The notes: generated by a model from the letters alone, not told the origin. Positions 15,871 through 30,348 are shown, numbered from the stretch's first letter. The stretch is DNA of 64,000 nucleotides from Pogonophryne albipinna (GCA_028583405.1 CM053263.1:1941215-2005214); one strand, 5' to 3'. A program made the numbers and translations.

Positions 15871-16844
15871 CACAGTCTACAAGGTCATCCTCCTCCCCTG
15901 GAGGTCTACTGTCTCCTCAGGGCAGCAGCTCAGGGCCTCATTACTGCTCACTGAGAGTGAAAAGCTCTTAGTCAGGGCCTCAGTCCACCTTCACACACAC
16001 AGGCGTGCCATCCATCTACTGCACCACTAGTACCAGCACATGTTGAATCCTTTAAACAACTTTCTGATATAGATCAATGCTTTTCTTACCCCTTGCCTGA
16101 AGGAATTTTCCTTCTCTTCTTTCGCTCTTATTCTATCACTTATTTAACAGATTTTTCTGAAATATTTACCAATTGAAAAACCTGTTGCAGGGTCAAATAA
16201 CCTCTGCCGAGAATGAGAAGAACTTAAACTTCATCTTATCCTACATCTTGTTTGTGAAATCGTTTTGAGTTGTGTGTCAGACTATCACTTGGCTGGAAGC
16301 AATGACTTCCTAAAGTCTTATCATTACTGTGAGGTTACCATGGGAGACACAAGTTACAGTTGTGGCCATTAAATAGTCCATCTTTAAAAGAGCTGTTTTA
16401 CTGTAGGTGCATTTTGTTACCTCTGAACTGAGCCAGAATAACTTTCCCCAGTCTTTATGGGGAAAGATACGCTAGCTACGCTAACCAGCTGCTGTAATCT
16501 CTTATCTTAAATATCGCTGGGTAGGAAAGAAAAACAAGTATTGCTTTAAGAGTTTCTCTTTTTATTCCAATGTATAACTTTCCCTGCAGTGAACTGGCTT
16601 TGGCTGTAAACCACTAAAGTTTGCCTCGGACCAATGAGAATTTCTCTGCCACCAAGCAGAAAACTAAAACTTCAGCCTACCAATAAGAGGCAGGAAGGTA
16701 GCACTTTCTACCACTGAGCCAATAACTCACTCCTCTAGCTGGACAAAACAGCTTTTTATGGCGCCAAGCAGACAGACTCAGAGAGAAGAAGAGAAGCGGT
16801 GCAGTACAAATAAATAAGCTTAGGAGAGAACAGCGGAAGGGAGT
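15869..16844. other. Intergenic with dispersed-repeat fragment
   Basis: At about 16400-16520 lies a diverged copy of the GCTAGCTG-type dispersed repeat (TTGTTACCTCTGAACTGAGC then CTTTCCCCAGTCTTTATGG). No gene was seen. Confidence 0.45.
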
Positions 16845-16851
16845 GAAAGAG

Positions 16852-16921
16852 CAACCCAGTCTCATGGCATTTCGTGTTCACCAACCCAATTTTTAATCTA
16901 TTGATTCGTGTTCACCAACAC
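16852..16921 (+). repeat. Left terminal inverted repeat of the 3.58-kb element
   Basis: Begins CAACCCAGTCTCATGG and contains TTCGTGTTCACCAAC twice. It pairs with 20359-20428. Confidence 0.93.
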
Positions 16922-19294
16922 CGGAATAATAACCGGAAACAGACGTAGGCATTTCGAGCGATTACCCAAGATCCTCAGCTATGGTTTAAGTTCGCCGATT
17001 GGATGTTTTAGCCGCAATGCATGCTGGAATTTGGTGTTTATATGATATGAAATCCGGAAAACATTTTAAAAGAATAAAAGAATACTTAATTCCGAGTGTT
17101 CTTGCTTTTCTCTTTGAAAGTCATCACATAACGGCATTGTAATACACGGTTCGGCTGCATTACATATTACAGATCTGTCGTAGTTCTTTATTTATAGAGC
17201 CCTGATTAGAAGACCTTTGGAAAAACTGGAAGAAATGCCGCCGAAACTGAATACTTGACGTGGATCATAAATATATCAACAATTAAACAGCTTCAATTTC
17301 TCTTCACACAATACGTCTCCTTGCAGTATCAACACTAATTCGGCTGACTTTTATATTTGATCTAATTCATAGATAGGTTATATTTACACCATAACGGTGC
17401 ACAGCTGATATAAAAGGACTTGTAGTTTTTAAAGATATTACTGATTTTCTTTGAATATAACAATGTAAATACTGAGTCTGAAATAGTATAGCAATATGCT
17501 GTAAAATGATGTGAAAGCATGAATAAAACGACACATCTTCAGATGTTGTACATACATAAGTGTCCGACACTAATAATACAAAGTTATTATGACTGTGTGT
17601 ACCTTGTGTGCACCGCCTAGTGGTTAAAGCACGTTATTGAATTATTGTTTTTATGTGTTATATTTGATTAAAAAAAATTATTAAGAGTACATACTTTCAT
17701 AGGGGGAAAGTAGAAGGTCTGTGATAGAAATATAGAATATAAAAAATCAAGAAGATACTGTAAGTGATCTCTACAATAAAACAGTTTAGTGCAGGATGTA
17801 CAAAGATATTAATAGGAGGATGTGCAAAACAGACAAAGGAATTAACCTTTATTTAAACATTAAATAATACTTTAGATTAAGGTCTTCTTTTAAATAAGAA
17901 AAAAGCTTTGGGGGTATCTATCTACAGATAAATATTAAGCCTGACAAAGTACTTAACGTCTAATATATTGCTTTCCTGCAATGTTAACTATGTTGAAGCA
18001 CTTATTTTAACTGATAGTATACACATTATACTCTTATGTATGTAGATAGTATAAGAAATGTGCAGAATATGACGGTTTAATGGTGGAGGTATATACACAT
18101 TGATAGATGTCTTGTAATGCACTGTTGAGGAACCTGTGACCCAAGTTTTTCATTCATTGCATACACCGTAGTTGTGTATACGATATGTCAATAAACCTTT
18201 GAAAATCTTGAATTCTTGAAAGGGATGTGCAAAATAGCCATAATATACAGTCTTTAATTAACTATTAGTAGAGAATAACGAGTAATGAATATACTTTATT
18301 ACTCGTTTCCATTCATGTCAATTGCAGATACATGTTTAGTCTTCTCAAGCACCAACTATCAAATATCTCTCCTGATTGTTGGCACTTGACATTCACCTTC
18401 CCTGCATTTTACTCAGGTGTAACTAAAGTCTGATTTAAGGGTTGTTTATATTTCACATCATTAATCAGAATCTGCAAAGTAACTCAAATAAGTGTAGTGG
18501 AGTAAAAATACCAGGTTAACCTCTGAATTGTAGTGAAGTAGAATTACAAAGTAACAATGAGCTGTCATGTGGGTATATATTAATGCTGCGCATTATGGAT
18601 ACAAGCGATTTTCACCCATTTATTAATTATATGTTTTACATTTGATAACACCAATGTGTTTAATACTGGCAACTTCTAATTGTGGGAAAAACGAAAATGT
18701 TCAGTAGAGACGTCCCATAGAACATTTTGCGAAACACAATAGCCAGCATGTGTAGTTCTGGGGGGGCGTTCGATTCCTGTTTTGGATAGTCTGGCGTGGT
18801 TTCGTTCCATTTCAAACAGCTGTTTGACGCTCGTAGCTTGAAGATTAATCACGGGGACTGTAGTCCTAAACGATAGCTGGGGATTATGGGTAGTGTTGTG
18901 TCTTCGGCCATCCTAAACTCCTAGAGGCCTACGTCTGTTTCCGGTTATTTTTATTTTGAAATTCAGTTCCTGACGGACGCCAAAAAAGCCCGAGATTATG
19001 GAATTAAACCAATAAATAAAAGCAAGGATAATTGTGTGTTATTGGTGAGTAAATAACAGTGTGTTATTTTGAAAAGAAAAACAAATTAGAAGGAAAAAAA
19101 GATTTAAAAAATACAGATTTCAGTATTCTGAGGCTCTGAGCCCCATTTCTTTTCCTCACAGACGGCAACAAAAGTCCGAAATTATACGATTTAAAATAAA
19201 AGCAATAATTGTGGCTTGATATTGAGTAAGAACATGTTTTTATGAACCACACAGCTTCCGGTCTTCCCCGACCCGACCGGAGAAAAAGACAAGA

Positions 19295-20293
19295 GGCTTG
19301 TTTGAGACGCGTTGCGGCTCGCCTCGAAAGTAGACGAGAATAGCCGATCGCAGCCGGGGGAGGTCTCAAAAGCTCGCCTGAAGTCGGACAGCTCCGAGTC
19401 GGCTTCTTCTTCATCATCTTCTTCTTCGCCTTCTTTTTCTTCTTCTCTCGGTTCTTTGGCGGATTGCAAACAACTTGAAGGTGCATACCGCCACCTCCGG
19501 AGTCGGCTTGACTCGGTTTGCATTTCTAAAGAATGCACACATGTGTTTAATCGTTAATGTCAGATATGTACTAAGTAAATACATTTGTTCCTGCTCAAGA
19601 TTAGATTCAACTTTATTGTTATTGCACATATTACAGGTACTGAGACAACGAAATGCAGTTTAGCTTCTAACCAGGTGCAACAAGCAGTAAAGTGAAAAGT
19701 AATGTACACAATCTACAGAATAAAATATAGAATTAATTGAATGATGAATAAACAGTGAGGGGTATGAATACACTAGATATACACAGCAGCCTGTGAGCAG
19801 TATGAACAGTATGTATGAATATGCTAAGATATATAAAGTATGAAAACGGTAAGCAGTGCAAGTATAGTATAACATATATGGATATTAATTGATGATAAAC
19901 ATTGTGGAACAATGATGAAAAATGTGAATGGAAGTGGCGACGTAAAACTGACACAAAACAACAACAAACTTTTGCCGAGCCAATTGGAGAGTTTCATCAC
20001 CAGCACGGGGTAAAAACCACCAATGAGCGCTCAGCTCGAGATACCAGCGATTCGTTTCCCATCAAGCATTTCGCTTCCGCAGCCTGTGGAGAGGAACTGC
20101 GCCGCCTCGCTACGCCGCGCCGCGCCTCGCTCTCAAGGCTGCGGGCGTCTTTGTCCCGCGAGATTTCAACGTCTCATGTAGGCGAGCCTCCAGAGCAAGT
20201 CGGACAAAATGACTAACCATCATGCAACGCACTAGCAAGACGTTGATCGCAACTGCGCAGGTCTGCGCAGGTCTCGCTTGTCTCAAACAAGCC
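19295..20293. mobile_element. Possible nested element bounded by GGCTTGTTTGAGAC inverted repeats
   Basis: Inside the 3.58-kb element, GGCTTGTTTGAGAC at 19295-19308 is matched by its exact reverse complement at 20280-20293. The interior is GC-rich near both ends, unlike the AT-rich middle of the host element. No clear target duplication flanks it, so it could be a degraded insertion or an internal part of the larger element. Confidence 0.4.
19597..19880 (-). repeat. Retroelement 3'-end relic
   Basis: The plus strand reads GATTCAACTTTATTGTTATT followed by GAGACAACGAAATGCAGTTT. This is the inverse of a common fish retroelement 3' end carrying AATAAAGTTGAATC. It is non-coding and of uncertain family. 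Confidence 0.5.
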
Positions 20294-20358
20294 TATTACC
20301 AGTAGAAATACATTGCTTTTAAAATCGTGCTGTGCAACACGAAAAAAAGGGAGAAATC

Positions 20359-20428
20359 GTGTTGGTGAACACGAATCAATAGATTAAAAATCGTGTTGGT
20401 GAACACGAAATGCCATGAGACTGGGTTG
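20359..20428 (-). repeat. Right terminal inverted repeat of the 3.58-kb element
   Basis: Ends CCATGAGACTGGGTTG and is the reverse complement of 16852-16921 apart from about two bases. The 7-bp direct repeat GAAAGAG follows at once. Confidence 0.93.
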
Positions 20429-20435
20429 GAAAGAG

Positions 20436-21608
20436 AGCTCTATGAATGGTGTCCCGGTGCAGGGCTGCAGGGAGGGGAGCCGTCTGATGAATAGAGCCAT
20501 CAGCCTAAGCAGAGGCTACAGAGCAGCCTGCCATCTGCCTGCCCAGTGTATGATGCTCCACTCTCATCTGCAGGCCCCACCGGCATTTCTCTATGTGTGT
20601 TAACTCTGAAGTCCAAAGTAGATGATGTGTCCTTGCCTGGGCATAACCACATTCCCTTAGTGTCTGCTGTTGTGTTTTAAATGTGTGTGGGTGAGCGCAT
20701 TTGTCAAAAGCTTGTATCTTTTTTTAAGCATACTGTGTGAAAGTGTGTGTGTGTGTATGTGTGTTGATGCACGAGAGGCGAGGGTGGCCCTCGGAGAAGA
20801 GTTACAGCAGCGTGGCAGACGCTTCACACCTCATTGGCAAGCAAGGAAAGCCAATCACGGCCAACAGATCCGCCCCGCAGGCTGCCTCCTATTCCTCACT
20901 CAGTATTCCTTGATGAGTTAGAGGGTTAGAGAAAGAAAGAAGTGGAAAAAAGTAGGAGACTGAGACAGAACAAAAGAACAAAACAGGAGAGTTAATGCAG
21001 AAGCAAGAATGGGGAAGAGGAGAGACATTAAAAGGCACAAAGAAGCGCACAGATGGATAAGAGCTGGAGACGGAGTGTGGGGAAAACTTTCAAGGCAAAA
21101 GCTATTTTTCTTCTCCAGAGAAGGTCATGTAATCAAATGTGACTAGTCATCATGGTGGAGGATGTTTTTCTTTTGTGTTGCAGAGTTGAGTGCATCTGGT
21201 ATGTGTTTTCTTCTTTAGAGAACAGAGGCAATATAGGGACAGAAATATCATATCATATAATAATAATAACATATTTGAAACTAAATTGTAGCTCAACCTA
21301 ATCTCATAATAAAGTTGGATGAAGGAACTTGCTCTATACAGACATAGATGGCATGGAATACTTGAAGGAAGATTCTATCACACATAGGTTTGAGCAAGCT
21401 CTCTGATTGGTCAATAGGCGTGTTTGATTCCACGATCAAACAACGATCAAATAGAACGTGCCTAATCACAAAGTATCCAGTGGCCTACACACGCCACTAG
21501 CCTACCGAAACTACTTCCATGAGCCTACATCGTGTGGTTTCCATAGCGACGTTTAGCGACACACAGCCGTTACACTGTTATACATTGTCTCTCGTTGGAA
21601 ATCGGTAG
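20436..21608. other. Intergenic, nothing firm
   Basis: Only short open frames and a short TG run near 20743-20764. No exon or transposon end was recognised. Confidence 0.5.
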
Positions 21609-22018
21609 CTACAAAATGTCAGAAGCACCTGCATACAGCGGCTGGCGGAGGCAGGGTTGGAGGCCAGAGAAATCATGTCCGTTAGCGGACATAAAAACGA
21701 GTCATCGCTTCGCAGCTACTGGGCTCCATCTCTAGACAACAGAAAGATGTGGAGCAACCAGGGAGCAACGCGCTTTTTGCCGGTCCGGGACACACCATGA
21801 AACGGCCACTAGAGGAAAGCTCTTCCTATAACGTAGTCCTACCCGTGAACACCACAGCACCACCTGCAAAAAACTCTGGCATGGAGTTTATGGAGAGCTG
21901 TTTCAAGAATTGCACTTTTAATGGCAGCATGAACATCTACCTTCATTCTGAACCCAAAATGTTTCAGCACCATGGACAGCCTGATTTGATTTGTTCCGCT
22001 AATCCCACACCGTGATTA
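21609..22018 (+). pseudogene. Crypton-like tyrosine recombinase C-terminal relic
   Basis: One plus-strand frame (21609-21800) reads STCIQRLAEAGLEAREIM, then SVSGHKNESSLRSYW, then stops. The GHK...SSLRSYW block is the C-terminal His...Tyr box of the eukaryotic tyrosine recombinases found in Crypton and DIRS elements. A second frame (21749-22018) continues with EFMESCFKNCTFNGSMNIYL. Tails of the type NCTFNG..NI are common downstream of Crypton recombinases in fish. The two frames overlap but are not in register, and a stop lies just upstream at 21606. This is a truncated, frameshifted remnant without the N-terminal catalytic Arg region. A host-domesticated origin cannot be excluded but nothing supports it. 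Confidence 0.6.
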
Positions 22019-23134
22019 CTCAGATATTTAAATAGTCTAATTCATGAATTGATTTCAATAAATTGTTTTCAATAAATTGGTTTATAATATATTATTTACT
22101 ATAATTATATCAATAACTGTAAGCGGGGTAGCAGGAGTGTTGGATCGGCTATCGTTACCCTGAGAACTACTTTCTAGGAACTACTTTCTGACGGAGATTA
22201 ACTCAAGCAGAAAGCGTAGGTTTGGGAGCAAATTAGCCCACATTATGAAATTATTTTACGATATTGTTTGTGTGTGTGTGTATGTATGAGGTGGAGGAGC
22301 AAAAGGGGCTGGTTGGCGGTTGAGCAATGTGACTCCAGTACAGGCGTACGGACCTCGGCGCAAGCGCCTCGGTCCTGCCGCAGTACTGTCGTACCAATAA
22401 TGACGTTCAAGAACGGCCTCTCGTGTATGATTGCTTAAGTGAAAGCTAAACTGACAGATGCTTTGACATAACAGTTTATTTTCTCTTGGGACAGCGTGGG
22501 ACATTATTTTACATTTCCTTCCTGTGCTCAGCATGTCTGCAACTTCTCTGTATTTTTTAAATTGTGTTTTACTGTCAGATCATTGGCTTATAAAAAGACA
22601 GACTTGTCTCCCATCTGTGACAGCATTGCTTACATTAAAACCAATCTAAAAGAATGATCACAATAATTTTCCCAGAATAATAAAAAAAGATGGAATAATA
22701 GCGTTACTCGTGGGTAAATGAGTCATAATAGTGCATCACTTACAAAATAACCAGAGAAGTTTGGCACAAAATGTTGGACAACATGATGAAAGATTCCCTA
22801 ATAACCAATCATGCACACATTAGTTTAGCTTTCTGCAATTCTTTTCCTTTTTCTTATTTTATTTAAATGAGGTAGTAAATTTAGTCTTTTAATTTTGAAG
22901 ATAGAATGAAAATGAGCAAACTGCTATAATCTGGGACAAAACATTTGATCTCTTTGAGAGATTCATGTTCTTGACATGATAACTAAACCAATAAACTAAG
23001 GTAGCAGCCTCCAAGAGACATAGCAGGGGAAATAAAGATTACAATAGAAACGCACAACACCTCCTTAGATATATTGAAGGCGCTATATACATTTAAGTTA
23101 TTAGTATTATTATTTATTACTAAAACAGAAATGT
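22019..23134. other. Intergenic, nothing recognised
   Basis: AT-rich sequence with a small GC-rich patch near 22340-22400. No exon or known repeat was identified. Confidence 0.5.
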
Positions 23135-23138
23135 TTAA

Positions 23139-23775
23139 AGGTTTCATATTATGGGTCTCAGATTTATACAAATATATAAGAAACATTTCTATGATGTGTT
23201 TTGCTCAAAATACCAAACAGATTACTCATTCTAGCCATGCCTCATACCCCTCTATTTCAGCCCTGTTAGAGAAGTGCTGATCCTGAGTCCTTAGCTCTAA
23301 AAATAAGAGGAGGGGGAGCTAATGCCTGCTCAGAATTCTACCGAGATTCTCAGCTAAATGCTGCCGTGAAGGCGTCAAGGATTATTTCTGAAACAGTATG
23401 GAGCTCAAATGCTTTTTCTCTTGCGGGTTTACCACAAGATGAGTTCCTTTTTTTACACATACTCTCTCCAGTACAGGTTAGCTCTGAGTCTTAGCGATGC
23501 TTGCTAACCTAAACACAGACCATATTACGTCCAAAAAACGTTGTGCATTGTTTCTGATTGCAACGTTTCTGATAGGGCAGTGGGCGTAAAGCCAGCCCAC
23601 ATTTCAGATATTACGTCATATCTGCAGCAAATCTGGATCAGCTCCGTTGTTCCCCCGTTTTTAGAGATTTGGGTACGGAAGAAAAGAGAGAGACTTTGTG
23701 AGTTCCTGACACACCGGGGACACATATTTATGTACAGAAGACATCAAATAGGGCATTTTGCATGATAGGAGACCT
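23139..23775. mobile_element. TTAA-flanked MITE (Kolobok- or piggyBac-like)
   Basis: A 637-bp element begins AGGTTTCATATTATGGG and ends CATGATAGGAGACCT, which are inverted repeats of each other with a few mismatches. TTAA stands on both sides (23135-23138 and 23776-23779). A TTAA duplication is typical of piggyBac and Kolobok transposons. The interior (GATTGCAACGTTTC, GTGGGCGTAAAGCCAGCCC) is a familiar type of fish MITE and encodes no transposase. Confidence 0.72.
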
Positions 23776-23779
23776 TTAA

Positions 23780-25551
<1,772 letters not shown>

Positions 25552-25585
<34 letters not shown>

Positions 25586-25636
25586 CACACACACAGTCAC
25601 ACAGTCACACAGTCACACACACACACACACACACAC
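25552..25636 (+). repeat. Compound CA microsatellite with AGTCAC units
   Basis: CA repeat interrupted by four AGTCAC-type units. Confidence 0.95.
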
Positions 25637-25724
25637 CAAAAGTCAAAAAGCAAAAGGACAGCTGACTGACAGACAGAGGGGGATTAGTCACAACAAATCA
25701 CATGCTTGCACGCACGCACACACA

Positions 25725-25746
25725 CTCTCTCTCTCTCTCTCTCTCT
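25725..25746 (+). repeat. (CT)11 microsatellite
   Basis: Short CT array following a CACGCACGCACA run. Confidence 0.95.
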
Positions 25747-25871
25747 ATCCGACACACACTTTCGTCTTCTGATGCAGAATTAAGATAAGGTCTGTAATCA
25801 CCTCGCTCCATCCCAAACCCAGATGGCGTCCACACACACACGTCCACACACGTCCACACACGTCCGTCCGT

Positions 25872-26784
<913 letters not shown>

Positions 26785-27223
26785 ATTGTGGACAACAACA
26801 TAGACATTTATTATTATTTCCTATCAGTGCTGAAGTGGGAGGGGATTGATCCAAGTGGTTTGAGGTGGTTTGCTTTCTTGTGATTGTTCCGGTTCATTTT
26901 TACAGTCCTTCCAGCGGGAATAGCTCAGTCGCTGCTGTTTCTACTAAATGGAAGACAGTGTCAGTGCCTCCATACTTACTCACAGGAGAGATAGACAGAA
27001 GGTAAGAGAGGGGTAAGTGTCTATTTCTCTATCAGGGTGCTGTGTTCGGTGCCTGTGGTCTGGTTCAGTTCGGTTCTCCACAGGGTTTTTGAGGGTGGGT
27101 GTCTTGGTGCTGACTCATACCTCACTTCCTCCACTCCGGGTTGGTCTGTTTGACAGTCGGTCGATAATCAGTAATCCCACACAATAAACTCTTCATTGCT
27201 TTCTGTGTCTCTCTCTCTCCGTC
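26785..27223 (-). other. chchd3: Probable 3' UTR of chchd3
   Basis: This is the stretch downstream of the chchd3 stop codon on the minus strand. The nearest canonical poly(A) signal is AATAAA on the minus strand at 26807-26812, about 410 nt after the stop. A second lies at 26639-26644, so a longer isoform of about 580 nt is possible. I saw no coding exon or transposon here. The end at 26785 is an inference that allows some 20 nt for cleavage after the first signal. Confidence 0.5.
26807..26812 (-). other. chchd3: Candidate chchd3 polyadenylation signal AATAAA
   Basis: The plus strand reads TTTATT, which is AATAAA on the gene strand. It is the first canonical hexamer after the stop codon. The alternative copy is at 26639-26644. 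No transcript evidence is available from sequence alone. Confidence 0.5.
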
Positions 27224-27247
27224 TTAGCCCCCTGTTCTTAACTTGTT
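27224..27247 (-). CDS. chchd3: chchd3 last coding exon (C-terminal seven residues and stop)
   Basis: Read on the minus strand, this exon encodes NKLRTGG followed by a TAA stop (plus-strand tta at 27224-27226). It is preceded by a strong acceptor, a pyrimidine-rich run ending TTTCTCTGCAG. It joins in phase 0 to the CHCH exon, whose last codons are AAA CAG. The vertebrate CHCHD3 protein ends in a similar short tail after the CHCH domain (human SMLEKGG after the same Lys-Gln), so length, phase and final Gly-Gly all fit. The tail follows the disulfide-bonded helical hairpin and has no known catalytic role. Alone the exon would be unrecognisable; it is supported by phase and by its place 3.1 kb downstream of the CHCH exon. 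Confidence 0.88.
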   Translation of the reverse strand, partial: NKLRTGG

Positions 27248-30200
27248 CTGCAGAGAAAAACAGAAAGAAAAGTGCATTAGAGAGACATAAAAAAACATTT
27301 TAATAGACAAACCAAACAAGAGAAGGATATTATGTCCCACTGGAGACACAAGACGGAGAGAGGGAGGCTTGAGAGTGCAGTAAAAGGGTGGAGGATTGAG
27401 TGAGTTGGAGAAGTGGAGAAAAGACCCAGTGGAGGGCAGTGGATTCCATGTTAGCGATAAGTGCAGCCACAAATCCCCAGCACTCCCTGTCAATAACCAT
27501 TTGAACTGGCCTATTGCAGCTGGGGCCACTGCATGAAAAGTGCCTGAGAGGAAACTCTGGGAAAGAAAGAAAAGAAGGACCCGGAACAAGGGACATGAGG
27601 AAGAGAGTCTTGTTCCTTACCGACCAACTTAATAGTGGCATGAGATGAATAACGTTTCATTTCTGTTTATTTAGTGCACTAATGATCTGCCCAAACTCCA
27701 CTGTAAAAAGCTAGACTTTGAAGATATGAGTAATTCCAGTTTAAAGGAAATGGGCCTTATTTGTTATCATTTCTATTTATCTACAATGTCAAAGGGCTGA
27801 GAATGGGGTACACAATTACATCAGATAACTTTACTATGGTATATCTTCTGAGCTTAGGGATGATCGGAACTACTCTTCTGTACAATACAGAACTGTTATG
27901 GTTGTTTACAACAGACACTTTTCACATTATTTTACGTGTGACTCACCTAGACTAACCTTATTGTGTGTTTCTTATTGCAATATCAACATGTTGAGTGACT
28001 AACTGTTTAAAATAAAAGTAAAAGGACAAATTCAATCAGTACATTTGATATACTTTATTAAGAGTGATTTTGATTGATTATGATTGAATAATAATGAATG
28101 AATGCCTTGGAGTTATATGCAGTTTTGGCAGCCAGGTCTTTTTCCACTTTGATCCTTTTGCAAGCACAACGCTCTCTGAAACCCCAAACAGGGTTCTCGT
28201 GGGCCCTGAGAGAGTAAAAAGGAGATGGAAGGGTCAGTCTAAAAAATGAAGTGGAGAAGGAAAAGATAGGGAGCAGGGGGCGGTCATGCGGCGAGAATAT
28301 GGAATGAGGAGGCAAGCAGTGGATGAGAGATCGTCTTCCATGATAAACTCTTATTCACAGAGCGAGAGAGAAAGAGAGACTTTATCTGTCCTTCCACTGC
28401 CTCTTGCTCACTGTATGCTATCTGGGCCTGTTAAGTGCTGAATGCATTAGAAATGTGACTGGGGCTGATGGGATGGAGGGTTGGACGGAGGCAGTGAAGG
28501 AGGGACAGTGACAGGGCAAAGAGGGCACTGAAAGAGAGCGAAAGTGGGTCTAAATGTTATCACTGACCGGAGATAAGAGCGCTAATTATCAGTGACAAAG
28601 GCTGGGGGGTGACCACGCCTGTCTTTGGATGACTTTAGTTCAGGGTTCAATATTAAAAAAGCTAAGATTTAGGGAGATTTGGGTTTTTATCCCCAACAAG
28701 ATGCAATCTTTGACATCTCCATCTTTACCCATGGTGAAGCAGCTTTTAGTGGAATTTAAGATTTGAAGAGGAAGGACGAAGAAGGTGAAAGTGATTTTGC
28801 TGAAAAACTGGATGACCTACGTTATCAAGAGTCTTTGACAAAAAAGGAGAGAAGACGTTTTTTTGAGGCCACGTTTGGATCTTGTGACCTTCAGAGGTCA
28901 AAGTCACGTCCTTTGACATTTGTTCTCAGAGCAGCTTCCTGCTGGGCTCTGATAAAGTTGTGTAAACATCCTAATCACCAACCACCATCAGCTACTATCC
29001 ATTCCTACTTCATTCCTTCCCCCTGTTTTGTCAGCTTTGTAACTCTGCATAATATTCCTTTAAATCCTTATCATAGAACTGTTATTTTTCTGCACCTAAT
29101 GACGTTAAAAGCAAGTCTTACACAGATAAGCGCAGACGAACAGGAGTGTGCTGTGATTGCCTCGGGGTGATAAACACAAGCGGATTAACATATCGTCGCA
29201 GGCTTGCTTCCAAACAATTTACAAGATCATAACACCATCCGGACTGTGAACGCACCCTTGCTGAATCTTGACGAGGCTACAGGTAGTCTGTGTTAAACGC
29301 ACACGCACACACATCCACAAAATGAATAAAACATTGTGTAATTTACATGATGTATAGCTTAAAAATCTGCTTGCATCTTACTTTCAGATCTAATACTAAT
29401 ACCCACGAGAGTGAGGGATAGACATAAAAAACAACTCAGTTTTCCTCATTTCACAATGCAATTGTAAAAAAAATCTAATAGAAAAGCTCTATGAATGTAA
29501 ATTGAGCCTTTTTTCGGGGCAAAGCGATGTTACATATTGCAAAGTGAGGGAGGGGGAATCAAGTTAATATCAACCTGAGTGACATTACTATTACCATACA
29601 GTGTGTGACCGTGGGAGACGGAGGGCGGGAAAACATTTGCACTTGGCAATGAACGGAGAGAGGACAATGGTATCCAACTAGCAGAAGCTACTCCCTTGGT
29701 CTTATTACATTAAAACACACACAGAGACAGTCAGGGGAACGCCTGTGTCAGCAGGTATCATGGAAATACACCAGAAGGTTTAAACTGGCTATTTAGAGTG
29801 GGCTTTATTCAGGCGCCAGTCGCCCAGCGGAAATGATATTCTCCTGTCTAAAAGCCAGGAGCCAGTACATGTAAATGGATGCTAGCGTGTATGTGTGTAT
29901 TACAATAATTAATTTAGACATTTAAAAAGGGAATGGCTTCTCAACTGTAGCTACCGTACACATCTATGGGCCCAATGACGTATGGTGTAACTAACACGCA
30001 CATGGGGCTACTTTGTAATACACACATCGATTCAACTGAAAGCTACACCAAAGGATCAGGAGGCGCTACAACTTACATATCATCTGTCCATGAGGGTGCA
30101 TGTACTTACTTGTCATTCTTATCAGACAGAAAAAAACATGTTAATTTGGAGGGATTTATAATTATAACGTTTTATGTATTTTCCTCACGTGCAAAGTACA

Positions 30201-30348
30201 GTCGCACAGAAAGACACGCTCATTTATTTAACAAGCATGCAACACACAACAAAACATGCATATGCAAAAGATGCTAGCTTAGTGTATGAAATGATGTTTA
30301 CATGAGATAAGACTTACAATAAATGAGATTAGTTCAGTAAACACGCAC
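27248..30348 (-). other. chchd3: chchd3 last intron (3.1 kb)
   Basis: The intron begins with donor GTGCGTG (minus strand, next to 30349) and ends with TTTCTCTGCAG next to 27248. It contains no recognised transposon ORF and no long microsatellite, so it is the least repetitive gene-scale interval here. An acceptor-like run TTTTTACTCTCTCAG ends near 28209 on the minus strand. If used after the CHCH exon it would open a 30-codon alternative tail, but nothing supports its use. Confidence 0.75.

Larger units (their letters stand above)
16852..20428. mobile_element. 3.58-kb element with 70-bp terminal inverted repeats and 7-bp target duplication
   Basis: The ends are 16852-16921 and 20359-20428. 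They are reverse complements over 70 bp with about two mismatches, starting CAACCCAGTCTCATGGCATT. Both ends are flanked by GAAAGAG (16845-16851 and 20429-20435). Each inverted repeat holds the motif TTCGTGTTCACCAAC twice, spaced by about 18 bp, a plausible pair of transposase-binding sites. No transposase frame was found; the longest open frames are low-complexity. The interior is patchy: AT-rich, with inverted internal modules and other retroelement debris. The superfamily is not known to me. A 7-bp duplication does not fit hAT (8), Tc1 (2) or Harbinger (3). Confidence 0.85.

Noticed and set aside
19312..19557. Plus-strand frame with a poly-Ser run inside the 3.58-kb element.
   Set aside because: The Ser run comes from a TTC/TCA low-complexity stretch and no transposase motif is present.
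28058..28208. Minus-strand block after a good pyrimidine tract (TTTTTACTCTCTCAG), possible alternative last exon of chchd3.
   Set aside because: The open frames match nothing, the real last exon with the Gly-Gly tail is present at 27224-27247, and no transcript evidence is available.
28763..29170. Plus-strand open frame of 135 codons with a charged N-terminus.
   Set aside because: It starts mid-sequence without promoter or splice context, the second half is random in character, and no homologous family is recalled.
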